Shown: positions 1 to 13,094, counted from the first letter of the stretch. The stretch: DNA of 48,856 nucleotides from Pseudomonadota bacterium (GCA_023428295.1 JAEYYV010000398.1:1-48856), one strand, 5' to 3'. The notes: generated by a model from the letters alone, not told the origin. Numbers and translations: made by a program.

Positions 1-309
1 GGCGGGCGCCTACCGTTCGAGCCGGTCGCGACGTACACGTCGACGGTGCGCGAGATCGGTGCAGCACGTCTCGGGCCGGTGCGCTGGGGAATCCGCCAGC
101 CGTTCAAGGATCCGGTCGTGAGCGTGCGAACGTGCGACGAGGCCGCGGCCTGCGAAGCGGAGCCGTGGACCGCCGTGCTGCACGGCGAGACGCCCGCGGC
201 CCCCGCCCGCAAGTACTTCCAGTACCAGATCGAGATTTTTTGCGACGAGAGCGTGCCGACATCTCTCGATTGGATCGAGGTCGAGTACGTGGGCTACGTC
301 GAGCCATAG
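1..309 (+). CDS. C-terminal end of an unknown protein (5' end outside window)
   Basis: An open frame runs from the first base to a TAG at 307-309, giving 102 residues with no convincing internal start, so the gene begins before the window. The visible part has two cysteines close together near residue 45 and ends in an acidic and aromatic stretch. I recognise no family. The next gene starts 15 bases later on the same strand, so the two are probably co-transcribed. The codon pattern (G or C in third positions) matches its neighbours. Confidence 0.6.
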   Translation, partial: GGRLPFEPVATYTSTVREIGAARLGPVRWGIRQPFKDPVVSVRTCDEAAACEAEPWTAVLHGETPAAPARKYFQYQIEIFCDESVPTSLDWIEVEYVGYVEP

Positions 310-324
310 ATCTATAGTCGCGTC

Positions 325-1509
325 GTGCCTACTCACGTCGAGACGGATGTCAGCGTCCAACGGTTCGCATTCTCGCAGGACGACGGCGGTCGACGGCTAA
401 CCTTTCCGCACGCGGAGACCAAGCGCATCGAGGGGCGCGCGAGCTCGGTGGCGTACGGCGCCGAGGACTGCACGTTCGAGAACCTCGGCGGTCGCCTCGA
501 CATGCTGCGCTGGACGGCCGATCGCTCGACGATCCGCGGCGCGTGGCTGCGCGATGACAACGGCCGCTTCGATATCAGCGTGGCGAGCCTGGAGCTGCCC
601 GATGACGTGATGCTCACGCGCGCGGAGCAGGGCATCGAGATCGTGGCGCCCACCGTGTCGTTCACCGACATGAAGCTCTCCATCCGCGGGCCGTTTGGCC
701 GCAGCCACGCGGAGACGCCAGCGCCACCGCCCCAGGAGAAGCGCGCGCTGCGACAGGACAGCCTGCACTTCCTCGACAGTTTGTCGGGTCGCATCTATCT
801 GACGATCAAAGTCGTCCTCGATCTTCCGGTCATCGGAAAGCGCACGCTCGATCAGAAGCTCAAGGTGCCGATCCAGGAAGGCGAGCTCGACTTCCGCGCG
901 CTCGAAGAGAGTCTGGACTGGCTCGAGGGCACGTTCCTCGATCTCGAACATCAGAAGAACAAGCTCGCGCTCCAGTGGAAGGTGCCGATCGTTGGCTCCG
1001 CGCGCGACCTCGTGCTGTGGGATCTCGACGAGGATGCGTCCAAGCTCGCCGCGTTTGGCAAGGTGCCGGTGCGCTCGCTCGCAGACTTCCGCACCGCGCG
1101 CTCGGATAAGCCGACGCAGAAGTCAGACAACGGGAAGCAGATCCTGAAGTCGCTCGCGCTCGAGAGCCTCGATCTCGCGCTGTCGTTGCTCGCGCCGCGC
1201 TCGCTCGAAGTCGGCGATGGTCTGATCATGTTCGGCGGCGACGATCAGCCCGGCATGGTGGATCTGAAGGTCACCGGCGGCATCAACGATCGCGGACCGG
1301 GCACGCTCAAAGGAGCGATCGGCAGCATCGACATCACGCTCAAGGACGTGCACCTCGGCCCCGCCGCGGTCACCGCGGATCGCTTGCACTTCGACGGGCT
1401 CGATCAACTCGTCGTCACGTTCGAAGGGTTCCGCCCCGTGAAGATCGACGTGCTGATTCGCAAGGTGACCGCGACCAACCTCGCGCTCGCCATCGGCGGC
1501 AAGCGCTAA
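325..1509 (+). CDS. conserved hypothetical protein, AsmA/DUF748-like beta-rich architecture
   Basis: A 394-residue protein that starts with GTG 15 bases after the previous stop. It has no signal peptide or membrane segment. Long stretches alternate hydrophobic and polar residues, with recurring short strands of the type 'DITLKDVHLG' and 'LQWKVPIVG'. This resembles proteins built of repeated beta-strands such as the AsmA/DUF748 group, but the resemblance is weak and I claim no function. A proline-rich break lies near residue 132. Its TAA overlaps the TAG of convergent fumC by four bases (1506-1509), so there is no room for a terminator between them. Confidence 0.75.
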   Translation: MPTHVETDVSVQRFAFSQDDGGRRLTFPHAETKRIEGRASSVAYGAEDCTFENLGGRLDMLRWTADRSTIRGAWLRDDNGRFDISVASLELPDDVMLTRAEQGIEIVAPTVSFTDMKLSIRGPFGRSHAETPAPPPQEKRALRQDSLHFLDSLSGRIYLTIKVVLDLPVIGKRTLDQKLKVPIQEGELDFRALEESLDWLEGTFLDLEHQKNKLALQWKVPIVGSARDLVLWDLDEDASKLAAFGKVPVRSLADFRTARSDKPTQKSDNGKQILKSLALESLDLALSLLAPRSLEVGDGLIMFGGDDQPGMVDLKVTGGINDRGPGTLKGAIGSIDITLKDVHLGPAAVTADRLHFDGLDQLVVTFEGFRPVKIDVLIRKVTATNLALAIGGKR

Positions 1510-2897
1510 GCCTTGGGCCCGACCATGTCCTCGGGCCGGACCCACTGCGCGAACTGCTCGTCGGTGACGTAGCCGAGCGAGAGCGCCTCGTCGCGCAGCG
1601 TGGTGCCGTTGGCGTGCGCTTGCTTCGCGATCTTGGCTGCTTTGTCGTAGCCGATGTGTGGTGCGAGCGCGGTGACGAGCATCAGCGACTGATCGACCTT
1701 GCGCTTGATCTCCGCGCGATCCGGCTCGATGCCGCGCGCGCAGTGCTCCTCGAACGACGCGCATGCATCGCCGAGCAGGCGCACCGACTGCAGCGCCGCG
1801 TTGGCGATCATCGGCTTGTACACGTTGAGCTCGAAGTTGCCGCTCGCGCCACCGACGGAGATGGCGACGTCGTTCCCGAGCACCTGGCAGCACACCATGG
1901 TCATCGCCTCGGCCTGCGTGGGGTTCACCTTGCCCGGCATGATCGAGCTGCCGGGCTCGTTCTCCGGAATGCGCAGCTCGCCGAGGCCACTGCGCGGACC
2001 GCTCGCGAGCCAGCGCACGTCGTTGGCGATCTTCATCAGGCTCGTCGCGAGCGTCTTGATCGCGCCGTGCGCGGCGACGATCGCGTCGTGACCGGCGAGC
2101 GCCGCGAACTTGTTGGGCGCGGTCACGAACGGACGGCGCGTGAGGAGCGCGATCTCCGATGCCACGCGCACCGCGTACTCGGGATGCGTGTTGAGCCCCG
2201 TGCCGACGGCAGTTCCACCGAGCGCGAGCTCGTGCAGCGCCGGTGCGAGCGCGCGGATCGCGGCGACGCCGTAGTCCATCTGCGCGACCCAGCCGCTGAT
2301 CTCTTGACCGACCGTGAGTGGTGTCGCGTCTTGCAGGTGCGTGCGTCCGATCTTGACGATGTCCGCGAACGCGTCGGCCTTTGCCGCGAGCGTGTCACGC
2401 AGCTGCTTGACGCGCGGCAAGAGGTGCGCCTCGATGCGCGCGATCATCGCGATGCTCATCGCCGTGGGGAACACGTCGTTGGAGCTCTGCGACATGTTCA
2501 CGTGATCGTTGGGATGCACGGGCGACTTGCCGCCGCGTGGCTTGCCGGCGAGCTCGTTGGCGCGCCCCGCGATCACTTCATTCACGTTCATGTTCGACTG
2601 CGTGCCGGATCCCGTCTGCCACACGACGAGCGGGAACTCGCCATCGTGCTTGCCGGCGATCACTTCGTCGGCCGCCTGCACGACGAGCTTCTCGAGGTCA
2701 GGGGAGAGCAACCCGAGCTTCGCGTTGGTGATCGCAGACGCCTTCTTGATCGTCGCGAGCGCCGCGATGATCTCGCGCGGCATCCTCTCCGTGCCGATGC
2801 GGAAGTTCTGTAGCGAGCGCTGCGTCTGCGCGCCCCAGTAGCGCTCGTCGTCGACGTCGACCGAGCCCATGCTGTCCGATTCACTTCGCGTCGCCAT
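1506..2897 (-). CDS. fumC: fumarate hydratase class II (fumarase C)
   Basis: Reversibly hydrates fumarate to L-malate in the TCA cycle; family members are cytosolic homotetramers. The protein has 463 residues, close to E. coli FumC. It shows the superfamily signature GSSIMPGKVNPTQ near residues 317-330 and the TGSGTQSNMN substrate-binding segment near residue 100. GRTHLQDATP carries the family's conserved His. The start is set at the ATG at 2897 because homology begins just after it; the longer upstream frame is Arg-rich and unlike fumarases. Lyases of this superfamily are similar, but the signature and length favour fumarase over aspartase. The gene is convergent with the preceding gene and divergent from the GMC oxidoreductase. 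Confidence 0.96.
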   Translation of the reverse strand: MATRSESDSMGSVDVDDERYWGAQTQRSLQNFRIGTERMPREIIAALATIKKASAITNAKLGLLSPDLEKLVVQAADEVIAGKHDGEFPLVVWQTGSGTQSNMNVNEVIAGRANELAGKPRGGKSPVHPNDHVNMSQSSNDVFPTAMSIAMIARIEAHLLPRVKQLRDTLAAKADAFADIVKIGRTHLQDATPLTVGQEISGWVAQMDYGVAAIRALAPALHELALGGTAVGTGLNTHPEYAVRVASEIALLTRRPFVTAPNKFAALAGHDAIVAAHGAIKTLATSLMKIANDVRWLASGPRSGLGELRIPENEPGSSIMPGKVNPTQAEAMTMVCCQVLGNDVAISVGGASGNFELNVYKPMIANAALQSVRLLGDACASFEEHCARGIEPDRAEIKRKVDQSLMLVTALAPHIGYDKAAKIAKQAHANGTTLRDEALSLGYVTDEQFAQWVRPEDMVGPKA

Positions 2898-2992
2898 CGC
2901 GACAGGCTTACCAGTCACGCGTCGTCGGCGAAAGGTGCCCTCGCCTGCCTCACAAAGCGCTCTCGTAGGGCGAGCGCACCCGCACACCGGAG

Positions 2993-4728
<1,736 letters not shown>

Positions 4729-4732
<4 letters not shown>

Positions 4733-7700
4733 ATATCGTCGTCGACGTGCTGTGCGCGCGCACCCATCGCACGCAGGTGGTTCACGCGCGCGCCGGCGTC
4801 GGCGAAGTTGGGGTCGCGCTTCAGCACCATCTCGAAGAAGTAGATGGCTTCGCCCGCATCGCCGAGCAGCTCGTACGTGACGCCGAGCTCGTAGTACAGG
4901 CTCTGGCGCTCCCGCTCCGTCGGCTCGGCGTGGAGCCCTTGCTTCATCTGCTGGATCGCCTCGGTCATCGCGCCCTGATCGCGATAGATCATGCCGATCA
5001 TCATCCGGCAGCCGACCTCGCGACCTGGCGCCGCGGCAGCCTTCTCGAACTCCTTGATGGCCTCGTCGTGCAGGCCCATCTCTTTGTAGGCCAGGCCGAG
5101 ATCGTAGTGCGTCTCTGCATCGCCCTCGTCGACGGGCTTCTCGAGCATGACCGTGGGGCCACGCTTCTTCTTTCCCGGTGCGGGGACGAGCTGCGAGTCG
5201 GGCACTTCTTCGAAGTCGTCGACCTCTTCGATCTCGTCGAGATCGATCGCGTCGGTCGAAGCGGACCCCATGTGCTGCTCCGAGTCACCCGGCGCATACG
5301 TGTTGCCGCTCATCATGGCTTCGACATCGCGATACTTGGTCAGCAGCAGCGGATGGTTGGGATACCGACCGAGCAGCTGCTGGAGGATGTCGAGCGCCTC
5401 GGCGTACATGCCTTGGCTCGAGTAGAAGTCGGCCTCCTCGAGATCGTCCTCGACGAGCGACTCGGCGCGCGGCGCGTCGGCGATCGGATCGTCGTAGCCC
5501 ATGCTCGTGTCCACGGCGTGCGCTTGCGTGGGATCGCCGTACGACGGCGGCGTCTGCGTGGACTCCGTGGAGTACGGATCGTACGAGCCGCTCACCGCCA
5601 GCGGATCGTCGAACGACGTGGTGTCGCCGTGATCCGGAAGCTGCACGTTGCGCATCGCGGCCGCTTGCGCGCGATGTTGCGGCAGCTCGGTCTCCTCGAA
5701 GCCCGACACGTACACGGGCTCGGTGTTGACCTTGTTGCCCTTGACCGCGGCGTCGAACGCGCGCGCTTCGTCGGGATCGAACGGCAGATCGTCCTCGGGG
5801 CCACCGAGCTCCGCGGCGACACCATCGTCGATCTCGCTCGCGTCGATCTCCGCTTCCACGAGCTGCTGATCGATCGAGTGCGCGGCCGATCGCGGCGCCT
5901 CGGCGCCCCAATGCGAAGGCGGGCGATCCGTGATCACCGGCTCGTCTTCATCGACAGGCGCGTGCGCGAGGGCGTCGACCATCTCGGGCGACATCTGCCG
6001 CGTCGATTGCGACGGCGACGGATCGAAGTCGAGGTCGTAGTTCTCGCTGTAGCGCTCGGGCGGCGGGCGAGACGGCGGCCGCGACGGCGCCGGCGAGCCA
6101 TGCGCCATGTTGCTGCTGATCAGCTCGTCGGGATCGAAGTCGTCGATCTCGTCGCGATGATGGCCACGCGCCACGCCCATCGGACGCGGACCACCGCGCG
6201 GATCGTCGAGCGAGAGCTCGTCCATGTCGTTGTCGATCGCGGCGACACCACCGCCTTCGTACGCGACCTCCGAGCTGACCGAGCTCATGCGCGCGACACG
6301 CAGACGGAACCTGCGCGCGAGCTCGAACGCACCGGTGTGCGTGCCGTTCATGGCGAGCAGCTCTTGCAGATACGCTTCGGCGCGATCCGGATCGGACGGC
6401 GCGACGACCTCGGCCAGCTTGAGCAGCTCGACCTCGGCCTCCTGCTCGCGTCCCTGCCCGACGAAGATGTCCTTGAGACGCTCGTGCGCCTCGACGTTCT
6501 CGGGATCGAGCGTGAACACGCGGCGCAGGTGATCGACGGCCTTCTGGTGCAAGCCGTACTTCACGTAGACATCGGTCTCCGCGAGGATCTTCGAGATCTC
6601 CTCGGCGTGACGCTCACCCGCCGCCGACATCGCGCGCGGATCCGGCGCCGGCTCCATGTCCGCCGAGAAATCGGCGTCGTCGTACTCGGGCAACGCGAAG
6701 TCGACACCGGACAACGACTGCTCGTCGACGAGCGGCATCGATCCCGTGAGTCCGGGGCCCTGGCTGCGATCGACCTGGTACGCCGGCAGATCGCCCGTGA
6801 TTCCGAACTTCGCGGCCTCCGATGCAGCGCGAACCTGCGGAGGCAACGGCGTCGCCGGACGCATCACGGGCGGCGGCATCGGACGCGGCGGTGGCGGTGC
6901 CACGGGTGGCGGCGTCGAGGGACCGAGGAAGTCGCGCGCGTCCGGATCGGTGGGAACGAACTCGAGGATCTTGCGATAGACCTCGGTCGCCTTGTCGCGC
7001 TGCTTGTTCTCGACGTGAACACGCGCGAGCTCTTTGAGCACGCTGACTGTCTTGGCCTTTTGATCGAGCGCCTGGAACGCTTGCGCCAGGAGGCCGAGCG
7101 TCTCGACGTCACGCGGATCCGCCTTGAAGCACGCTTGCAGCTTCTGCAGCGCGCGACGCGGATCGTTACGGCGCAGATAGAGACCGGCGAGCTCGCGATT
7201 GAGCGGATGGTTGTCCGGCTTGTGCCAGAGCAGACGCTCGGCGACCTTGAGGAAATCGTCGAGGCGATTCTGCCTGCGCAGCTGTTCGCACGCGACGGTG
7301 AACTCCTGTGCGGCCTCGTCGATGAGGCCTTCTTTGGAGTAGAGCTCGGCGAGCTTGATGCGCGTCGCGATGTTCTCGGGATCGAGATCGACGAGCTTGC
7401 GCACCGTCGCGAGCGCTTCCTTGGTGTTGCCCTCGCGGTGGAAGTGCGCGGCGACCGACTCGAAGTGCTGCATCGCATCGGTCATCAAACCGAGTTGGCG
7501 ATAGAGCTCGGCGAGCTTGAGGATCACGTCGACCAGCCGCGGATCCAGCTTGAGGATCTGCTTGTAGACCGCGACCGCTTTCAGGAAGAAGCCCTGCTCG
7601 TGATAGAAGCGCGCGACCTTGAGATACGTCTCGATCGCGTCCTGCTTCGCGCCCTTCTTCGCGTAGAGATCGCCGATCTTCAGCCAGACGCGGACGTCCT

Positions 7701-7809
7701 TCGGATCCTCGTTGACGATCCGTAGGTACTCCTTCACCGCTTTGTCGATCTGTCCCTTATCGACAAACTTGCGGGCCGCATCCATGACCTTTTCTTTGTT
7801 GAAGGCCAC
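4729..7809 (-). CDS. large tetratricopeptide-repeat protein
   Basis: A 1026-residue cytosolic protein with no signal peptide. Roughly residues 1-290 are consecutive TPR units with the usual W/L/G/Y/A/F/A/P spacing. A proline-rich linker (about 300-335) follows, then another TPR block (about 400-490). Next comes a long acidic, low-complexity middle (about 510-860) rich in Asp, Glu, Ser and Pro, and a final TPR block (about 930-1010). Such proteins are usually scaffolds for protein-protein contacts; similar long TPR proteins are common in myxobacteria, but the partner is unknown. The start chosen is GTG at 7809; an internal ATG at 7785 is possible but would remove part of the first repeat. Its stop overlaps that of the GMC gene by four bases. 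Confidence 0.9.
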
Positions 7810-8041
7810 GAGTGCTCAGGTGCTCCTAGCGCGATGGAACGTGGACCGAGTCACGGTTTGCTGATGCATACAGGGCACGCGGAAATTTGCCCCGTACATC
7901 TGGAAAATCGTACGGCTCTGCGCGCACTACGGTCAAGGAAAAGCACGAGGGTTTCTCGTGCTTTGCGCTCACATGTGATCCAGCGTGAAGTGACCGGGTG
8001 GACACCGATCAGATGCCCAGTGTCCTTCGCAGCCTGGTCGG
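7810..8041. other. intergenic region between the TPR gene and accC
   Basis: These 232 bases hold no gene I can support. They contain the accC-side terminator (7932-7964) and, further left, presumably the minus-strand promoter of the TPR gene, which I cannot pin down. A short inverted repeat GGGCA/TGCCC with a ten-base loop lies near 7876-7895. Another, GGACAC/GTGTCC with a loop of about twelve bases, lies near 8000-8023. Neither has a recognised role. Confidence 0.5.
7932..7964 (-). terminator. intrinsic terminator after accC
   Basis: On the minus strand a perfect 10-bp stem (arms 7955-7964 and 7940-7949, five-base loop) is followed at once by TTTTCCTT. It lies about 80 bases past the accC stop and is the first strong terminator after pilM, so it plausibly ends the whole pilM-accC run. 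Confidence 0.75.
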
Positions 8042-9391
8042 CTAGGCCGTGGGTGTGCGCTCGGCGAGGAGACGCGCGACGAAGCCGGTGTCGAACTCGC
8101 CCCGGATGAAGTCCGGGTTGTTGATGATCCGGCGCAAGAACGGGATGTTGGTGCGCGGTCCCTCGATGACGATCTCGTCGAGGCAGCGTCGAGCACGGCG
8201 GATCGCGGCGGGCCGATCCACGTCGTGGACGATGAGCTTGGCGAGCAGCGAGTCGTAGTTCGGCGGAACCACGTAGCCTGCGTACACGTGCGTATCTACA
8301 CGCACACCGAGGCCGCCCGGCATGTGGAGGCTCGTGATCTTGCCCGGCCACGGCGCGAAGGTCACCGGATCTTCCGCGGTGACCCGCAGCTCGATCGCGT
8401 GACCGCGCGGCTTGCGCTCGTCGGTCCACGACAGCGGCTCGCCAGCGGCGATGCGGATCTGCTCGCGCACGAGATCGATGCCCGTGACCAGCTCGGTCAC
8501 CGGGTGCTCGACCTGGATGCGCGTGTTCATCTCCATGAAGTAGAAGCTGCCGTCGGAGTCGAGGAGGAACTCGAGGGTGCCGACGTTCGTGTAGCCGATC
8601 GCTTCGATCGCGCGAACCGCCGCCTCTTGCAGCTTCTTGCGCGTCGCCTCGGGCAACACCGCCGACGGTGCTTCCTCGATCACCTTCTGGTGTCGACGCT
8701 GGATCGAGCACTCGCGTTCGCCGAGGTGCGTGTAGTGACCGTGCTTGTCGGCGACGACCTGGATCTCGATGTGGCGCGGCTTCTGGCAGTACCGCTCCAT
8801 GTACATCTCGGGGTTGCCGAACGCGGCCTGCGCCTCGTTGCGTCCCTTGCTCCACGCGTCGAGGAGCTTCTCCTTCTCGTGGACGATCTGCATGCCGCGA
8901 CCACCACCACCGGCGGTCGCCTTGAGGATCACCGGGAAGCCGACGCGATCCGATGCTTCGAGGAGCTGCACTTCATCGTGCAGCCCCGTCGAGCCGGGGA
9001 GCACCGGCACGCCGGCTTTCTCCATCGCGGCGCGCGCGCGGATCTTGTCGCCCATGAGGCGCATCGCATCCGGCGGCGGGCCGATCCACGTGAGCTTGCA
9101 CTTCTTGCAGACCTCGGCGAAGTCGGCGTTCTCCGAGAGAAAGCCATAGCCGGGATGGATCGCATCGGCGCCCGTGACCTCGGCCGCCGAGATGATCTGC
9201 GGAACGTTCAGATAGCTCGAGCGCGACGGCGGCGGACCGATGCACACCGCTTGATCCGCGAACTTCACGTGCAGCGCGTCGGCGTCGGCCGTCGAGTGAA
9301 CAGCGACAGACTCGAGCCCGAGCTCGCGACATGCGCGGATCACGCGGAGTGCGATCTCTCCGCGATTTGCGACGAGGACTTTGCGGAACAT
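8042..9391 (-). CDS. accC: acetyl-CoA carboxylase, biotin carboxylase subunit
   Basis: Catalyses ATP-dependent carboxylation of biotin on the carrier protein AccB, the first half-reaction of acetyl-CoA carboxylase, which makes malonyl-CoA for fatty acid synthesis. The protein has 449 residues, the usual size. It begins MFRKVLVANRGEIALR, the standard N-terminus. It has the ATP-grasp glycine loop KATAGGGGRGM near residue 160, the HIEIQV and ERECSIQRRHQK segments, and EMNTRIQVEHPVTE with its metal- and bicarbonate-binding residues. It lies three bases after accB and is surely co-transcribed with it. The carboxyltransferase subunits accA and accD are not in the window. Confidence 0.98.
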   Translation of the reverse strand: MFRKVLVANRGEIALRVIRACRELGLESVAVHSTADADALHVKFADQAVCIGPPPSRSSYLNVPQIISAAEVTGADAIHPGYGFLSENADFAEVCKKCKLTWIGPPPDAMRLMGDKIRARAAMEKAGVPVLPGSTGLHDEVQLLEASDRVGFPVILKATAGGGGRGMQIVHEKEKLLDAWSKGRNEAQAAFGNPEMYMERYCQKPRHIEIQVVADKHGHYTHLGERECSIQRRHQKVIEEAPSAVLPEATRKKLQEAAVRAIEAIGYTNVGTLEFLLDSDGSFYFMEMNTRIQVEHPVTELVTGIDLVREQIRIAAGEPLSWTDERKPRGHAIELRVTAEDPVTFAPWPGKITSLHMPGGLGVRVDTHVYAGYVVPPNYDSLLAKLIVHDVDRPAAIRRARRCLDEIVIEGPRTNIPFLRRIINNPDFIRGEFDTGFVARLLAERTPTA

Positions 9392-9394
9392 CGG

Positions 9395-9919
<525 letters not shown>

Positions 9920-10381
9920 CGCGAGCGGAAGCTTCCACATGCGATAGCGCCGCGTCTAGGCCCAGGTAGTAGCTATTTGCGCCGAAGCCACAGATCTGCC
10001 CGATGCACTTTGCGCCCGTGATCGAGACCTGACGAAACGACTCGCGCGCGTGGAGGTTCGACAAGTGAACCTCGACGGTGGGCAGCGCGACGGCATCGAT
10101 CGCATCGCGGATCGCGACCGACGTATGCGTGTAGCCGCCCGGGTTGATCACGATCGCGCTCGCCCACGTCTTCGCCTTCTGGATCCACTCGACGAGCTGA
10201 CCCTCGAGGTTGGATTGCGAGCAACGCACGACCGCACCGCGCGCCTTTGCGCGACGCGTCAGCTCCGCATCGATCTCGGCGAGCGTCGTGGTGCCGTACT
10301 GCGCGCGATCGCGCGTACCGAGCAAGTTGAGATTCGGTCCGTGAAGGACCTGCACGCGAAGCGCGCCGGTCCTCGGCGACG

Positions 10382-10738
<357 letters not shown>

Positions 10739-10794
10739 AGGTCACCTAGATACGAACGGTACTAGAGCGTTCGGGTAACGCGCTAGGCCGCCCG

Positions 10795-11520
10795 TCAGTT
10801 TTGGACGCCGATGGGTGCGGGACAGTTGAGGATGTTGTCGGCGTCGATGCAGCAGTCGACGACACCGTCCTGGTACGGATTACACGCGTTGCCCTGCCGC
10901 CCTGCCGTCATGACGGGACAGGTGGGAAACTCCGCGAGCCCGAACGCTGCGGTGACGCAGTTCGAGCAGATCGTGACCGGGAACTGGAACTCCTGGCTCG
11001 TCACCTCGCTGCCCGCGAGATCGCCGAACACGACGAGCTTGCCGACCACCTCGGTCTCGACCTCACCCGTGGCGCCGAGCGATGCCGCGATCGATGCGAG
11101 TGCACCCTCGGGGATCAGCGTGAACGTCGTGTCGGTGACGCTGCCGGCATTGGGCGCGAGCGGCGCGGAGTACAGCGTCTGGAACTTCTTGTTGTTGGCG
11201 TCGACGAGTTTGCCGATGGCAGCATCTTTGAAGTCGAGGTTCACGCGCGCGCCGCGGATCTGGATCGTCTTCAAGTCCATCTGACTCGCATCGGTGGTGG
11301 TGATGCGGCTCTTCAGCTGCGGATGGATCAGGTACGGCAGCGGCGAGAACACGGAGATCGTGCCGTGCCCGATGTACGGCGCTGACTCCGAGGCGTTGAA
11401 CGTACAGTCGTCGTTGGCCGCGAGCGCCTTCGAGATGTAGATGGCCTCGTCACCAGCACCGTCGGCAGCGACGCAGCCGACGAGTGGGAGCAAGAGCGAG
11501 GCAAGAGCTAGGCGAAACAT
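10795..11520 (-). CDS. cysteine-containing outer-membrane lipoprotein, function unknown
   Basis: 241 residues with a lipoprotein signal peptide ending in LVGC, so the mature protein is lipid-anchored, probably in the outer membrane. The middle is rich in strands (ISVFSPLPYLI, VNLDFKDAAIG, TFTLIPEGAL). The last 60 residues carry about eight cysteines, including CSNC and DCC, likely disulphide-bonded in the periplasm or outside. I know no function. The ATG at 11520 is preferred over an in-frame start at 11547 because a near-perfect GGAGG sits four bases upstream and the signal peptide begins there. The gene follows aroKB by 23 bases, so it belongs to the pil-aro-acc run. Confidence 0.85.
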   Translation of the reverse strand: MFRLALASLLLPLVGCVAADGAGDEAIYISKALAANDDCTFNASESAPYIGHGTISVFSPLPYLIHPQLKSRITTTDASQMDLKTIQIRGARVNLDFKDAAIGKLVDANNKKFQTLYSAPLAPNAGSVTDTTFTLIPEGALASIAASLGATGEVETEVVGKLVVFGDLAGSEVTSQEFQFPVTICSNCVTAAFGLAEFPTCPVMTAGRQGNACNPYQDGVVDCCIDADNILNCPAPIGVQN

Positions 11521-11543
11521 GGTTCCTCCGAGGAGAAATCGTA

Positions 11544-13094
11544 TCAAGCGGTCTGATTCGATCGCAAAATTCTTCGTAGCTCGCTGACGTCGATCTCGAC
11601 GGGCTCACAGTCCCCCACGTCGCGAATGGCGATGTACTTCAGCGTCTTCCCTACCCGCTTCTTGTCGACGGACATTCGTCCGAGGACCTCGTCGGTGAGC
11701 CAGCGATCGATATCGACCGACAGGCCGCTCGCGTGTAGCCCTTCGATAAGCTCGCGCTCGAGATCCGCGCGCGTGCCGAGGACCGCCGTGGACACGCGCG
11801 CCGCCGCGACCAGGCCCAGCGCCACGGCTTCACCGTGGAGCATGCCGGACGCGCTCTCGATCGCGTGACCGACCGTGTGGCCGAGGTTCAGGAGCGCACG
11901 CACGCCGCGCTCGCGCTCGTCGCGTCCGACGACCTCGGCTTTGTAGGCGATCGAGCGGCGCATCAGCTCGCGGAACTCTGCCGGCATCTCGCCGCCATCG
12001 CGCGACCAGCTCGCGCAGCTCGCGACCAGGCGCCACGTCTCGGCCCCGTCGAGGAGTGCGTACTTCCACAGCTCGCCAAAGCCGGCTTGTCGCTCGCGTG
12101 CCGGCAACGTTTGCAGGGTCTCGAGCGCGCAGTCGACGATCCACGGCTGATGGAACGCGCCGACGAGGTTCTTGCCAGCGGGGATATCGATCGCGGTCTT
12201 GCCGCCGATCGCCGCGTCCGTCATGGCGACGATCGTCGTCGGGACTTGCACGAAGTCGATGCCGCGAAACAGCGTGGCCGCGACGAAGCCGGTGATGTCA
12301 CCGACGACGCCACCGCCGAACGCGACGAGAATAGACGCGCGATCGAGCCCGTTCGCGACCAGCTCGTTGCACAGCCGCGCGTACGTGTCGAAGGACTTGC
12401 TCGCCTCGCCCGGCTCGATGACGAGCTCGATGCGGTCGTTGCCCTCGGGGTTGGGTGGCAGCGTCCAATGCGCGGCGACGTTGCGATCCGTGATCACGGC
12501 GATCTTCGACGCGGAGCCCCAGCTCGTGCGCAGTGGATCCGCGAGGCGATCGCTCACGACGATCGGATAGCTGCGCTCGGGGAGCGCGAGGATCGTCGCG
12601 TCCTTGTAGTCCTGCGCGAGTCGCTCGACGGCAAACACCTGCTTCACCACGTCCTCGATCGGCCTGTTCGTCGGAACGACGGCCTGCGCGAGGCGATACG
12701 ATGACGCACGCGACTTCGCGAGCTGTTCGGCGTTCGCGAGCAGTGGTCGCTCGGGGCCACCCTTCGCACGCTCGCGCGCATCGGCGACGTCGACACCGAG
12801 CGCGATGACCGTGCCCGCCGCGCGCATGAGCGCCACGTTGGCGGGGTTCGCACCACAGCCGCCCCCGGTAGCGACGACGACATCGCCGCGGCTTGCCACC
12901 TCGCGCAGCGCTTCGGTCTCGAGGCGGCGAAACGCGGGCTCGTCGCGCTTGACCAGATCTGCGATCGGCTCGTCGAGCGTCTTCGCGATCTCGTCGTCGA
13001 GGTCGACGAACGGCCGGTTCGTGAGCGCGGCGATCCGACGACCGATCGTCGTCTTGCCGCTGGCCATGAAGCCGATCAGGAACAGCGCTGCCAC
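11544..13094 (-). CDS. aroKB: bifunctional shikimate kinase / 3-dehydroquinate synthase
   Basis: One 516-residue protein carrying two shikimate-pathway enzymes. Residues 1-165 are shikimate kinase (AroK): Walker A GFMASGKTTIG, the DLDDEI motif, the FRRLETEAL segment with the shikimate-binding Arg, the TGGGC loop, and the lid segment GGPERPLL. Residues about 170-516 are 3-dehydroquinate synthase (AroB): FGGGVVGDITG, VPTTIVAMTDAAIGGKTAID, GFGELWKYALL with the metal-ligand Glu, and GHTVGHAIE and LHGEAVALG with the metal-ligand histidines. Its GTG start overlaps the last base of the pilQ stop, so translation is coupled. Separate aroK and aroB follow pilMNOPQ in many proteobacteria; here they are fused. 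Confidence 0.95.
   Translation of the reverse strand: MAALFLIGFMASGKTTIGRRIAALTNRPFVDLDDEIAKTLDEPIADLVKRDEPAFRRLETEALREVASRGDVVVATGGGCGANPANVALMRAAGTVIALGVDVADARERAKGGPERPLLANAEQLAKSRASSYRLAQAVVPTNRPIEDVVKQVFAVERLAQDYKDATILALPERSYPIVVSDRLADPLRTSWGSASKIAVITDRNVAAHWTLPPNPEGNDRIELVIEPGEASKSFDTYARLCNELVANGLDRASILVAFGGGVVGDITGFVAATLFRGIDFVQVPTTIVAMTDAAIGGKTAIDIPAGKNLVGAFHQPWIVDCALETLQTLPARERQAGFGELWKYALLDGAETWRLVASCASWSRDGGEMPAEFRELMRRSIAYKAEVVGRDERERGVRALLNLGHTVGHAIESASGMLHGEAVALGLVAAARVSTAVLGTRADLERELIEGLHASGLSVDIDRWLTDEVLGRMSVDKKRVGKTLKYIAIRDVGDCEPVEIDVSELRRILRSNQTA

Noticed and set aside
1614..2813. A 399-codon frame antisense to fumC
   Set aside because: fumC is unambiguous, and the antisense product has no family features.
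4747..7725. A 992-codon open frame antisense to the TPR gene
   Set aside because: The product is Arg/Val/Leu-rich without motifs, while the minus strand codes for clean TPR repeats.
10739..10794. A terminator between the lipoprotein and Roadblock genes
   Set aside because: The 56 bases show no stem followed by T residues on the minus strand, so I treat the run as continuous.
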